Below, one piece after another: positions 36,571 to 43,766 of a DNA stretch of 64,000 nucleotides; positions within the stretch are counted from its first letter, which is position 1; each line of letters opens with the position of its first letter. Origin of the DNA: Microbacterium sp. MYb62 (GTDB lineage Bacteria > Actinomycetota > Actinomycetes > Actinomycetales > Microbacteriaceae); contig NZ_PCOY01000003.1 of NCBI RefSeq assembly GCF_002979475.1, forward strand, positions 62,001-126,000, read 5' to 3'. Position numbers and translations under genes: made by a program. The notes beneath the pieces are model-generated. The model saw only the letters and a program-made list of their open reading frames with translations, made no database searches and was not told the origin of the DNA.

Positions 36571-37236
36571 GTGACCGATGCTCCGCGCGCGACGCCGTTT
36601 CGGACCGAACGCTTCAAGGCGTTCGTCGACGCGGTCGTCGCGATCGCCATGACGCTGCTCATCCTGCCGCTGATGGAGTCCGTCTCCGAGGCGGCATCGG
36701 GACACATGAGCACGGCCGAGTTCCTGGATGAGCATTCGGGTCAGTTGCTCAGCTTCGGCCTGAGCTTCCTCCTCATCGCGACGTTCTGGATGGGGCACCA
36801 TCGCCAGTACCGCGACGTGGAGTTCGTCACCGGACCCCTGCTGTGGATCAACATCGCGTGGATGGCGACGATCGTCTGGCTGCCTGTTCCCACCGCCATG
36901 ATCGGGCAGATGGACACCGACCCGCTGCAGGCGGTCGTCTACATCGGCACGCTGATCATGACCCAGGTCACCACCCTCGCCGGCTGGCTCTATCTCGCGC
37001 GGCATCGCGAACTCGGCACGGTGTCGACCGAGACCATCCGCCTGGGGGCGATCGGTGACCTCGCCGCGATCATCCTGTTCTCCGCGGCGCTGGCGATCGC
37101 GGTCGCCGCCTCTCCGGACGGATATGCCGGACTCTTCCTGTTGCTCCTGAGCGACCCGACGAGCCGCCTGCTGAATCGCCTCTTCCGCCGGCATCACGAC
37201 GCAGCGCCTGCGCCGGAGGTGGAGACCGGCACGTGA
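36571..37236 (+). CDS. TMEM175-family (DUF1211) potassium channel-like membrane protein
   Basis: A 221-residue protein with six predicted membrane segments. The first helix carries the TMEM175 signature R-F-K-A-F-V-D-A-V-V-A-I with TLLILPL, lining the ion pathway in characterised bacterial relatives, which are tetrameric leaky K+ channels. It has a single repeat, as bacterial members do. It begins with GTG, probably leaderless. No operon partners; ppa follows after 94 bp. Confidence 0.88.
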   Translation: MTDAPRATPFRTERFKAFVDAVVAIAMTLLILPLMESVSEAASGHMSTAEFLDEHSGQLLSFGLSFLLIATFWMGHHRQYRDVEFVTGPLLWINIAWMATIVWLPVPTAMIGQMDTDPLQAVVYIGTLIMTQVTTLAGWLYLARHRELGTVSTETIRLGAIGDLAAIILFSAALAIAVAASPDGYAGLFLLLLSDPTSRLLNRLFRRHHDAAPAPEVETGT

Positions 37237-37330
37237 GCAGGCGGACGCGGACGGGCGCGGACGGGCGCACGAGAGCCGCGGGTAGGCTAGTCCGCGGCAT
37301 CCAACCGAACTTTTCCTGAGGAGCACACGC

Positions 37331-37822
37331 ATGGGCGCACACGACGCCGTCATCGAGATCCCGCGCGGCAGCCGCGTGAAGTACGAGGTCGACCACGAGA
37401 CCGGGCGAGTGCACCTCGACCGTGTTCTCTACACGACCTTCGGCTACCCGGCCGACTACGGCTACTTCGACAACACGCTCGGCGAGGACGGCGACCCGCT
37501 CGACGTGCTCGTGCTGCTGGACCACGCCATCTACCCGGGCGTCGTCGTCGAGGTCCGTCCCGTCGCCGTGCTGAAGATGAGCGATGAGGCCGGCGGCGAC
37601 GACAAGCTCGTCGCCGTGCTGTCGAAGGACCCGCGCTGGGCGCACATCCAGGACATCGAAGACATCGCGGAGTACACGAAGAAGGAGATCTCGCACTTCT
37701 TCGAGCACTACAAGGACCTCGAGCCCAACAAATGGGTCAAGGTCGACGAGTGGGGCAACGCCGCCGAGGCGCAGCGCATCCTCGACGAAGCCATCGTCCG
37801 CTTCGGCGAGCAGGGGCACTGA
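37331..37822 (+). CDS. ppa: Inorganic pyrophosphatase
   Basis: A 163-residue family I soluble pyrophosphatase, hydrolysing PPi to two phosphates in the cytoplasm. The metal-binding signature GEDGDPLDVLVLLD is intact, with IEIPRGSRVKYEVDHETG at the N-terminus and the active-site DYGYFDNT. GAGGAG lies 8 nt before the ATG; a -10 TAGGCT at 37283-37288 would give a ~36-nt leader. A strong terminator follows. Confidence 0.97.
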   Translation: MGAHDAVIEIPRGSRVKYEVDHETGRVHLDRVLYTTFGYPADYGYFDNTLGEDGDPLDVLVLLDHAIYPGVVVEVRPVAVLKMSDEAGGDDKLVAVLSKDPRWAHIQDIEDIAEYTKKEISHFFEHYKDLEPNKWVKVDEWGNAAEAQRILDEAIVRFGEQGH

Positions 37823-37843
37823 CCTCGGGCTCACCGACACGAA

Positions 37844-37890
37844 CGACGAAAGACCCCCGGTACCGCTCAGCGGCCGGGGGTCTTTCGTCG
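37844..37890. terminator. Bidirectional terminator after ppa and the M23 peptidase gene
   Basis: Arms CGACGAAAGACCCCCGG and CCGGGGGTCTTTCGTCG are perfect inverted 17-mers around a short loop; T-rich tails serve both convergent genes. Confidence 0.9.
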
Positions 37891-37901
37891 AGGATGAGGG
37901 A

Positions 37902-39287
37902 TCAGGCGGAGACGCCGCGCTGCCCGAGGAAGACCACGGGGTTGACGGCCCCTCCGTTGACGTAGACCTCGAAGTGCAGGTGGCAGCCGAACGAACGTCC
38001 CGTGTTGCCCGCGTACGCGATGACCTGACCCGAGTTGACCCACTGGCCGGAGCGCACGAGGACTCCGCCGTCGCGGATGTGTGCGTATCCGGTTCCGATG
38101 CCGCCGCCGTGCTGGATGCGGATGTAGTTGCCGTAGCCGCCGTTGTACCCGGCGTAGTCGACCGTGCCCGACTGCGCCGCATAGATCGCGGATCCACAGC
38201 CGTTCGCGAAGTCGGTGCCGTAATGGAAGCTCGACGAGCAGCCCTGCGGTCCGCACTGCTGCGAACGCGGGCCGTAGCCGGAGCTCTTGCCACCGCCGTG
38301 AGGACGGCACCACCCGCCGGTACCCTGGCTTCCACCGCCGCCTCCACCGCCACCGCCTCCTCCGCCACCACCGGCAGCGGCAGCGGCAGCAGCTGCTGCC
38401 CGTTCGGCGGCTTCGCGTTCGCGACGGGCTTTCGCCTCGGCTTCGACGCCGGCCTGGTAACCGGCGACGGTCTGGGTCGTCGCGTCCTTGAGGGCAGCCA
38501 GCTGCGCCTGCATCGTGGCGAGGTTGGCGGACTGCTCGTCCAGCGCCGCTTGAGCGGCGTCCGCCGCCTGCTGTGCCGCGACCATCTTCTCTTCGGCGAT
38601 CTTCTGCAGGCGATCGCGCTCGTCACGAGCGACGACCGCCTGGTCGCTGAGGGACTGCGCGGAGTTGCGGGCGGCGACGGCGTTGTCGTAGACCGACTGG
38701 TTGTACTCGAGCAGCTTGTCCATCGTGCCGAGGCGCGCGAGCAGCTCATCGGCGTTGTTGGCGGAGCCGGCGAAGAACAACTCGAGCGAGGTGTCGTCGC
38801 CGCCGTTGCGATAGAGCTGAGCGGCCACCTGGCCGGCCTTGCGTGCGGAGGCGTCGGCGACCGCCGCCTGCTCGTCGGCTTTCGCCTGCAGGGTGTCCGC
38901 TTCCGTGGCCGCGGCGAAGTACTGCTGCTGGGCCTCGTAGAACTCGTCTGCTGCCACCTTGGCCGCAGCCTGGGTCTCGGCGACCTTCTGGGTGAGGGAC
39001 TGGATGAGTCCCTCGATGCGCGTGACCTCGGCGGCCTTGGCGGCCTCGTTGTTCTTCGCCCGCTGCACGTCGTCCCAGCTCGGGTACGACGCGGCGTAAG
39101 CGGCGGAGACGCCATTGGAGATGCCGAAGGCGCTGAGCGCGACGACACTCAGAACACCGATGCCGAGCGCACCGCGTCGACTGACGTTCATCTTGCCGAA
39201 TGCGCGGCGTTCGGTCGGAGTGGGCGCGCAGCCGCAGTCCTCGGATGCTGCCTCAACAGCAGCATCCAGCGTGATCTTGTCGTTCAC
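37902..39287 (-). CDS. Secreted M23-family peptidoglycan endopeptidase with coiled coil
   Basis: A 461-residue protein. After an unusual ~35-residue cytoplasmic lead (with CGC at residues 18-20) comes a signal sequence with a twin arginine (VSRRGALGIGVLSVVALSAF). Residues ~70-300 form a long Ala/Glu/Gln-rich coiled coil, then a poly-Gly linker, then the M23 metallopeptidase domain with zinc ligands in HYGTDFANGCG and HLHFEVYVNGG. It probably cuts or regulates cutting of peptidoglycan cross-links during division, like EnvC/RipA-type proteins. GTG start with AAGGGG 5 nt upstream. Confidence 0.92.
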   Translation of the reverse strand: MNDKITLDAAVEAASEDCGCAPTPTERRAFGKMNVSRRGALGIGVLSVVALSAFGISNGVSAAYAASYPSWDDVQRAKNNEAAKAAEVTRIEGLIQSLTQKVAETQAAAKVAADEFYEAQQQYFAAATEADTLQAKADEQAAVADASARKAGQVAAQLYRNGGDDTSLELFFAGSANNADELLARLGTMDKLLEYNQSVYDNAVAARNSAQSLSDQAVVARDERDRLQKIAEEKMVAAQQAADAAQAALDEQSANLATMQAQLAALKDATTQTVAGYQAGVEAEAKARREREAAERAAAAAAAAAGGGGGGGGGGGGGGSQGTGGWCRPHGGGKSSGYGPRSQQCGPQGCSSSFHYGTDFANGCGSAIYAAQSGTVDYAGYNGGYGNYIRIQHGGGIGTGYAHIRDGGVLVRSGQWVNSGQVIAYAGNTGRSFGCHLHFEVYVNGGAVNPVVFLGQRGVSA

Positions 39288-39497
39288 ACGGCCCCTTCCG
39301 CCGGTTTCACAGTTGCCACACTAACAACAACTTTCACATCCGCACCAGAGGGATCCCGTGGTCGTCGCCGCACAGCCAACCCCTCCATGGTCCTCCGGAA
39401 ACACGCCCGGGGAACGGCGCCGCGCCCTCGATTCGCGATTTGCCCGAATCATCCCTTATGCTTGAGCGTCGGCAAGGAAGTCCCCCGGGACTGACTC

Positions 39498-39570
39498 GGC
39501 CCCATCGTTTAGCGGCCTAGGACGCCGCCCTTTCACGGCGGTAGCACGGGTTCGAATCCCGTTGGGGTCA
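39498..39570 (+). tRNA. tRNA-Glu (anticodon UUC)
   Basis: A 73-nt cloverleaf: acceptor GGCCCCA/TGGGGTC with discriminator A, anticodon stem CCGCC/GGCGG with loop CTTTCAC (anticodon TTC), T arm CGGGTTCGAATCCCG. First of three tRNAs on the plus strand. Confidence 0.96.
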
Positions 39571-39599
39571 CACCTTCCGATACAATTGAAAACAAGTAT

Positions 39600-39673
39600 G
39601 GCCCTGTAGCGCAGTTGGTTAGCGTGCCGCCCTGTCACGGCGGAGGTCGCGGGTTCAAGTCCCGTCAGGGTCG
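39600..39673 (+). tRNA. tRNA-Asp (anticodon GUC)
   Basis: A 74-nt cloverleaf: acceptor GGCCCTG/CAGGGTC with discriminator G, anticodon stem CCGCC/GGCGG with loop CTGTCAC (anticodon GTC), T arm CGGGTTCAAGTCCCG. It lies 29 bp after tRNA-Glu. Confidence 0.96.
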
Positions 39674-39742
39674 CTCCGTGCGATGAGCTCTTTCTTCGGA
39701 GAGGGCTCTTCGTCTAGGACGCGACAGGTTCGCCGGTCGCGC

Positions 39743-39815
39743 GGCTCTGTAGCTCAGTTGGTAGAGCGTTCGACTGAAAATCGAAAGGTCACCGGATCGA
39801 TGCCGGTCGGAGCCA
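39743..39815 (+). tRNA. tRNA-Phe (anticodon GAA)
   Basis: A 73-nt cloverleaf: acceptor GGCTCTG/CGGAGCC with discriminator A, anticodon stem TCGA/TCGA with loop CTGAAAA (anticodon GAA). The T stem ACCGG/CCGGT carries the loop ATCGATG, so position 54 is A rather than the near-universal T. It lies 69 bp after tRNA-Asp. Confidence 0.95.
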
Positions 39816-39842
39816 CACGAGTGATCGTTACAATCACTCCAG

Positions 39843-39877
39843 AAACCCTCGCCTAGCTTCTACATGGCGGGGGTTTT
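39843..39877 (+). terminator. Intrinsic terminator after the tRNA-Glu/Asp/Phe cluster
   Basis: AAACCCTCGCC pairs with GGCGGGGGTTT (one G-T) around a 12-nt loop and ends in TTTT. The ~215 bp from here to the next gene hold no feature I can support. Confidence 0.8.
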
Positions 39878-40094
39878 GCTTTGCCCTGGCGAGATCGCCT
39901 GGTCGCCGAGAGATACGCCGGAACGGACGTGGGAATCCTTCCGCACCCGGATCGCGTCGCTCGCACCCTCCTGGCGGCAGAACGGCATCGCCTTCCACCC
40001 CAGCCCCGAGATACCGTGGGCGGAGCTCTGACGACCGTGACGTCGTCCATCCGGAAGACCGGGCCACGCCCGTCACCATCTCGAAAGGCTCCCC

Positions 40095-40889
40095 ATGCGC
40101 AGTGAGATCGTCACCCTCGACGCCGAGAGAGGCGTCACCCTCACGACATTCATCCAGCCCGTGGACGGAGAGTTCGACGGCGTCACCGCACGCCCGGCCG
40201 TCCTCATCCTGCCGGGTGGTGGCTACCACTACTGCAGCGACCGCGAGGCGGATCCCGTCGCGTTCCCGTACCTCGCCGCCGGATACCAGGCGTTCGTGCT
40301 CCGCTACTCCGTCGGTGATCACAGCGCCTGGCCACGCCCCCTGGACGACTACGAGCAGGCCATGAGCCTCATCGCCGCGAACGCCGACAGCTGGCACCTC
40401 GATCCGGAGAAGGTCGCGGTCATCGGGTTCTCGGCGGGTGGACACCTCGCCGCCGTCGCCGCCACGATGTCAGCGCATCGCCCGGCGGCGGCCGTGCTCG
40501 GTTATCCCGTGATCCTTCCGTCCGACGCCGACGCGTGCCAGCTCGGCATGCCCTACCCGGCTGAGCACGTCGGAGAGGGGACGCCCCCGTGCTTCCTGTT
40601 CCATGCGCGCGACGACACCACCACCGTGGTGCAGAACACGCTCACCTTCGCCACCGCGCTGGGGGATGCGGGCGTCCCGTTCGAGGCGCACGTGTACGCC
40701 TACGGATCGCACGGATTCGCCACCGGCGCCGCGCATCTCAACGCGCGCCTTCTGCCCGCCCGGGCCCGCAACTGGGTGCAGGACAGCATCGCCTGGCTCG
40801 ACGACATGCTCGGTCCGCTCACCGCCTCCGGTGTCGGCGAACCTCTCTCCGCGCCGAGTCGAGTCGCTCTCGGCGCGACGAGACGATAG
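40095..40889 (+). CDS. Alpha/beta-hydrolase fold esterase (carbohydrate-esterase-like)
   Basis: A 264-residue cytoplasmic hydrolase. The oxyanion region is ILPGGGYHYC, the nucleophile elbow is VIGFSAGGHLAA, the acid is in FHARDDTTT and the catalytic His in YAYGSHGFATG. This order and the GGGY motif fit BD-FAE/acetyl-xylan-esterase-like enzymes (Axe2/BcsA-type), which deacetylate sugars or cleave small esters; the natural substrate cannot be read from sequence. GAAAGG lies ahead of the ATG. It stands alone after the tRNA cluster. Confidence 0.88.
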   Translation: MRSEIVTLDAERGVTLTTFIQPVDGEFDGVTARPAVLILPGGGYHYCSDREADPVAFPYLAAGYQAFVLRYSVGDHSAWPRPLDDYEQAMSLIAANADSWHLDPEKVAVIGFSAGGHLAAVAATMSAHRPAAAVLGYPVILPSDADACQLGMPYPAEHVGEGTPPCFLFHARDDTTTVVQNTLTFATALGDAGVPFEAHVYAYGSHGFATGAAHLNARLLPARARNWVQDSIAWLDDMLGPLTASGVGEPLSAPSRVALGATRR

Positions 40890-41024
40890 CCCGCACGTCT
40901 CACGACACGGCCGCGCCCGTAGAGGACGAAGCGCGGAATTCCTCCGGCGACGGATCCTGTGACGGGCCTTCGGGCCCTTCGGAAGGTCTCCCCGCCTCGG
41001 CGCGGCCGTTAGGCTTCGAGCATC

Positions 41025-41342
41025 ATGGACGACGAGCATCAGCCCACGCGCCGGATCGAACTCACGATGCACAGGCCGCGGCTCGCGCTCTACGTGGGGA
41101 TCAAGCCGACACTCGTCATCGGCGGACGCGGGCAACCGACGCAATGGGGCCCGGGCACGTGGCAGGTTCCATCCGACCGGACGGCGACCATCGGCGTGTA
41201 TCTGTTCACTCGCGTGTGGCGCTTCGGACAGGCCGAGATCGCCCTCGCACCGGAGGATGACGGTGTTCTGGAGTACCGAGCGCCGACGCTGCCGTTCCTC
41301 CGCGGCCGCCTCGTCCACCGCTCAGCCGCGAGTGGCGCCTGA
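41025..41342 (+). CDS. Small conserved-looking hypothetical protein
   Basis: A 105-residue basic protein with beta-strand-like segments (IELTMHRPRLALYVGIKPTL, GQPTQWGPGTWQVP, TIGVYLFTRVWRFGQAEI). It looks like a small beta-barrel; I recognise no domain. A TAGGCT -10 (41010-41015) is followed by TCGAGC, then ATC, then ATG, predicting a 3-nt leader. It is convergent with the next gene, 5 bp away. Confidence 0.75.
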   Translation: MDDEHQPTRRIELTMHRPRLALYVGIKPTLVIGGRGQPTQWGPGTWQVPSDRTATIGVYLFTRVWRFGQAEIALAPEDDGVLEYRAPTLPFLRGRLVHRSAASGA

Positions 41343-41347
41343 CGTCG

Positions 41348-42193
41348 TCACAGCGCCTCCAACGCCTTCCGCGCCAGGTCCACGGCCTTCGCCGCGCCAT
41401 CCGCACGCGTGACCGCCGCAGCCCGGCTCTGCTCCGCACCGGGGAGGTCCTGCTCCACCCCGGACGCGTCGGCGCGGACCCGTGTGAGCTGGGCCTCGAG
41501 CTCTGCCGCCCGCTCGGCCAGCTCCTTCGCACGGGTGCGCAGCGTCTGCAGCGCCGCATCACGCGCCGTGAGGTCGCGCTCGGCCGATGCCTGCTCCTTC
41601 TCGGCAGCCGCGACCTCGCGCTCGGCGTCACGACGCGCCCGGCGCGCCTTCAACTCATCCGGCGGCCGCGGCGACTCGGGTTCCAGCGCCGGGATGTCGC
41701 CGGCCACGGCGTCGCGGATGTCGCTCGTCGTGGCCGAGGGGGCGAGCGCCCGCGACAGCCGACCCGAGGCCACGGCTCCCGCCGCGGCCGGGTCGTAGAA
41801 GGCCGCGGAAATGCTCTGCTCGACGGCGTCGAGCGTCGCCGGGGTGACGCGTTCACCGCGCGAGCCGGCCAGCTCCGCGGCGGTCTCGGCGAGTCGACGG
41901 GTGAGGGCCCGACGCTCCCGGCCGAGCTTCGCCAGTGCGGGAGCATCCAGATCGTCCTGCGCCTCCCGCAGTTCGCGTGCCAACTGCAGCGCCTCGCCCA
42001 GCTGTGCCGCGCGCTCCGACGCGAAGACGTTCACCACCCACGCGGCGATCGACGGTTTTCGCAGACCGAGGATGCGGGACGCGAGGTCGGCGTCGCCCGC
42101 ATCCTCCGCGCGGGCTTTGCGCGACGACACGAACGCCTCGGGAGGCCCGGCGTACAGTGCGGCCGCGATCTCCTCGAACGTGGGGTCGGCCAT
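41348..42193 (-). CDS. Coiled-coil hypothetical protein
   Basis: A 281-residue soluble protein beginning MADPTFEEIAAALYAGPPEA. Residues ~15-75 carry a basic region with KARAEDAGDADLASRIL and LRKPSIAAWVVN, which in actinobacteria recurs in uncharacterised proteins; residues ~190-280 form a long heptad-rich coiled coil (Glu/Ala/Arg). No enzymatic motif is visible. The ATG at 42193 is fixed by the -10 TATCGT exactly 6 nt upstream. Confidence 0.82.
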   Translation of the reverse strand: MADPTFEEIAAALYAGPPEAFVSSRKARAEDAGDADLASRILGLRKPSIAAWVVNVFASERAAQLGEALQLARELREAQDDLDAPALAKLGRERRALTRRLAETAAELAGSRGERVTPATLDAVEQSISAAFYDPAAAGAVASGRLSRALAPSATTSDIRDAVAGDIPALEPESPRPPDELKARRARRDAEREVAAAEKEQASAERDLTARDAALQTLRTRAKELAERAAELEAQLTRVRADASGVEQDLPGAEQSRAAAVTRADGAAKAVDLARKALEAL

Positions 42194-42199
42194 GCGCCA

Positions 42200-42205
42200 A
42201 CGATA
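42200..42205 (-). promoter_or_regulatory. -10 hexamer TATCGT of the coiled-coil gene
   Basis: On the minus strand TATCGT-TGGCGC-ATG, 6-nt spacing. Confidence 0.5.
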
Positions 42206-42254
42206 CGCCGCCGCCGCGCTGTACGAAGCGGCGGTTCGGCGCACGAGCGAGCGA

Positions 42255-42533
42255 TCACACCAAGTCGAAATCACCGCCGTAGTGGGCGGCATCATGACCG
42301 GTGCCGCCCACGCCCACGTCGACGTCGACGCTCTCGAGTGAGATCACGACGTGGGTGGACGCGGAGACGAGAATGCTCACCGAGTCGTCGCCCACCACGT
42401 CGAACTCGACGAACGCGCCGCCGGCACGCAATGCCTCCACGATCCGATGCTTGAGGTCTGCGACATCCTGCCCCGGAGCCAGGAAGAACCCGACTTCATC
42501 GACCACCATCCGGGTGCGTGCGATCGTCTGCAT
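42255..42533 (-). CDS. Small hypothetical protein
   Basis: A 92-residue acidic protein starting MQTIARTRMVVDEVGFFLAP. It has alternating beta segments (FVEFDVVGDDSVSILVSA, HVVISLESVDVDVGV) and resembles small actinobacterial proteins of unknown function. The ATG at 42533 is preceded by GGAGGG at 5-nt spacing, which decides against an in-frame TTG upstream. The C-terminus is Gly/His/Asp-rich. Confidence 0.75.
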   Translation of the reverse strand: MQTIARTRMVVDEVGFFLAPGQDVADLKHRIVEALRAGGAFVEFDVVGDDSVSILVSASTHVVISLESVDVDVGVGGTGHDAAHYGGDFDLV

Positions 42534-42642
42534 CTCGCCCTCCAATCGTCCTCGTGCACGGCCGCGATCCAGCGACGGTAACGCCGGGCCGGGGTTGCAC
42601 AGAAGGGGATTGCGTGAGCGCCCGAGAAGAGGCAGAGGTACG

Positions 42643-42658
42643 GCACGGTGTACCGTGC
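42643..42658 (+). promoter_or_regulatory. Palindrome over the promoter of the DUF7882-type gene
   Basis: GCACGGT-GT-ACCGTGC has perfect 7-bp arms. It covers TACCGT (42651-42656), a -10 five nt before the ATG, so a bound protein would block transcription. The binding protein is unknown. Confidence 0.45.
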
Positions 42659-42661
42659 AGT

Positions 42662-42967
42662 ATGGGCAGACTGCGCTACGACGGGACCTCGGATCCCATC
42701 CTCATCGAAGACGTGACGCTGGCGCACCTGAAGATCGTGATCGCGACGAAGCTGCGACGCCAGGAGAGCTTCATGATGACGTGGCGGCCCGTCAACAGCG
42801 GTGAGGATCAGCGCGCGACCGTCTGGATCCACCCCGCCATCCCGCTCCAGTTCGGGTTCGACAGCGCCGAGAATCCGCCGGTCGACGCCCGGGTGATCGC
42901 CGAGATGATGCAGGCACTCAATGCATCGGGCGAGCTGATCCTGGACCACCTGATCACGCTGCGCTGA
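42662..42967 (+). CDS. DUF7882-type small protein
   Basis: A 101-residue protein whose opening MGRLRYDG, followed by DVTLAHLKIVIATKLRR and ESFMMTW, matches a Microbacteriaceae family often mislabelled as ATP-dependent DNA ligase but far too short and lacking the ligase KxDG motif. The conserved WIHPAIPLQFGF and the C-terminal LNASGELIL are also typical. The function is unknown. Expression probably responds to the palindrome over its promoter. Confidence 0.85.
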   Translation: MGRLRYDGTSDPILIEDVTLAHLKIVIATKLRRQESFMMTWRPVNSGEDQRATVWIHPAIPLQFGFDSAENPPVDARVIAEMMQALNASGELILDHLITLR

Positions 42968-43007
42968 CGCCGCCCGCCGAACGTCCGGCGCCGGCACCGG
43001 ATCCCAC

Positions 43008-43013
43008 TACGCT
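43008..43013 (+). promoter_or_regulatory. -10 hexamer TACGCT deciding the start at 43020
   Basis: TACGCT-GTGGCC-GTG places the leaderless start at 43020 rather than the GTG at 43014. Confidence 0.45.
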
Positions 43014-43019
43014 GTGGCC

Positions 43020-43544
43020 GTGGACATCCTCCTCTATATCCTCCTCGGCCTGCTGATCCTCGCACTCATCATCGGCGGCCCCGTGCTCAAGAGCCGCCTG
43101 AACCGGGGAGCCTCCCGCGCCGGCGACGAGGCCGGAAAGAAGTTCGTCGCGGGGCAGCTGGTCAAGACGCTCGGGGAGTTCGGCACCACGCTGGTCATCC
43201 ACGCCCCGGAGCCCCTCGCCCGCGAGATCGCCGCCGCGGCGATGGCGAACAAGCGGAAGGAGTACGTCATCCGCAGCGACGGCGGCTACGGCATCCGATT
43301 CCTCGAGCCGGATGACACGATCGTGCGACTCGTCGCCGATCCGGACGGGACGCGGATGCAGGTGGAGACGTTCCGCGAATACATGGGCGTTCCGCAGACG
43401 GCGCCGCTGTGGAAGGAGCTGCGTTCTCGGGTGGCATCGGCCGCGGAAGCCCGCGACGTCCCGGTCGCGGAGGGCGCACCCGCCGAGTATCTCCGCGGCG
43501 CGCTCGTCGACGACAGGAACGCCCGGTGGGAGCGGGACGCCTGA
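43020..43544 (+). CDS. Membrane-anchored hypothetical protein
   Basis: A 174-residue protein: one N-terminal membrane segment (LLYILLGLLILALIIGG), then a soluble domain of mixed alpha/beta character (VIHAPEPLAREIAAAAMANK, YVIRSDGGYGIRFLEPDDTI). I recognise no family name; the layout suggests a cytoplasmic-membrane anchor with a globular domain. It stands alone, 222 bp ahead of the DivIVA-like gene. Confidence 0.8.
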   Translation: MDILLYILLGLLILALIIGGPVLKSRLNRGASRAGDEAGKKFVAGQLVKTLGEFGTTLVIHAPEPLAREIAAAAMANKRKEYVIRSDGGYGIRFLEPDDTIVRLVADPDGTRMQVETFREYMGVPQTAPLWKELRSRVASAAEARDVPVAEGAPAEYLRGALVDDRNARWERDA

Positions 43545-43766
43545 GCGTCGACGCGGCTCCTGGCGCGCGGCGCACGCAGCCTGGGAGAACCGGGCGCGCA
43601 ACATCCGGCAGACGCAACTAGGCTGGGACCCGCGCCCTGCCCGCCGGGCCTCCGCCGGGTCACGGTGGTGGCGTGCGCCCTGACGACCTCCTCCGGTCCA
43701 CACGGTCCCGCCAGTCGGGATGGAGCCGCCGCTCCCGGTGTGGCCACGCCAGAAAGGCAAGAACCC

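Noticed and set aside
39320-39490. Minus-strand leader of the M23 gene considered as a c-di-AMP (ydaO-type) riboswitch
   Set aside because: The GGAGGACCATGGAGGGG stretch is vaguely similar, but the conserved paired blocks of that riboswitch could not be laid out; a covariance search would be needed.
39881-40105. A short plus-strand open frame after the tRNA cluster, considered as a remnant of an integrated element at a tRNA
   Set aside because: No integrase, no duplicated tRNA 3' end and no resemblance to a known protein; it also overlaps the start of the esterase gene.
42662-42967. Possible ATP-dependent DNA ligase label for the 101-residue protein
   Set aside because: It lacks the KxDG nucleotidyl-transfer motif and is far too short; the label is a known misannotation of this family.
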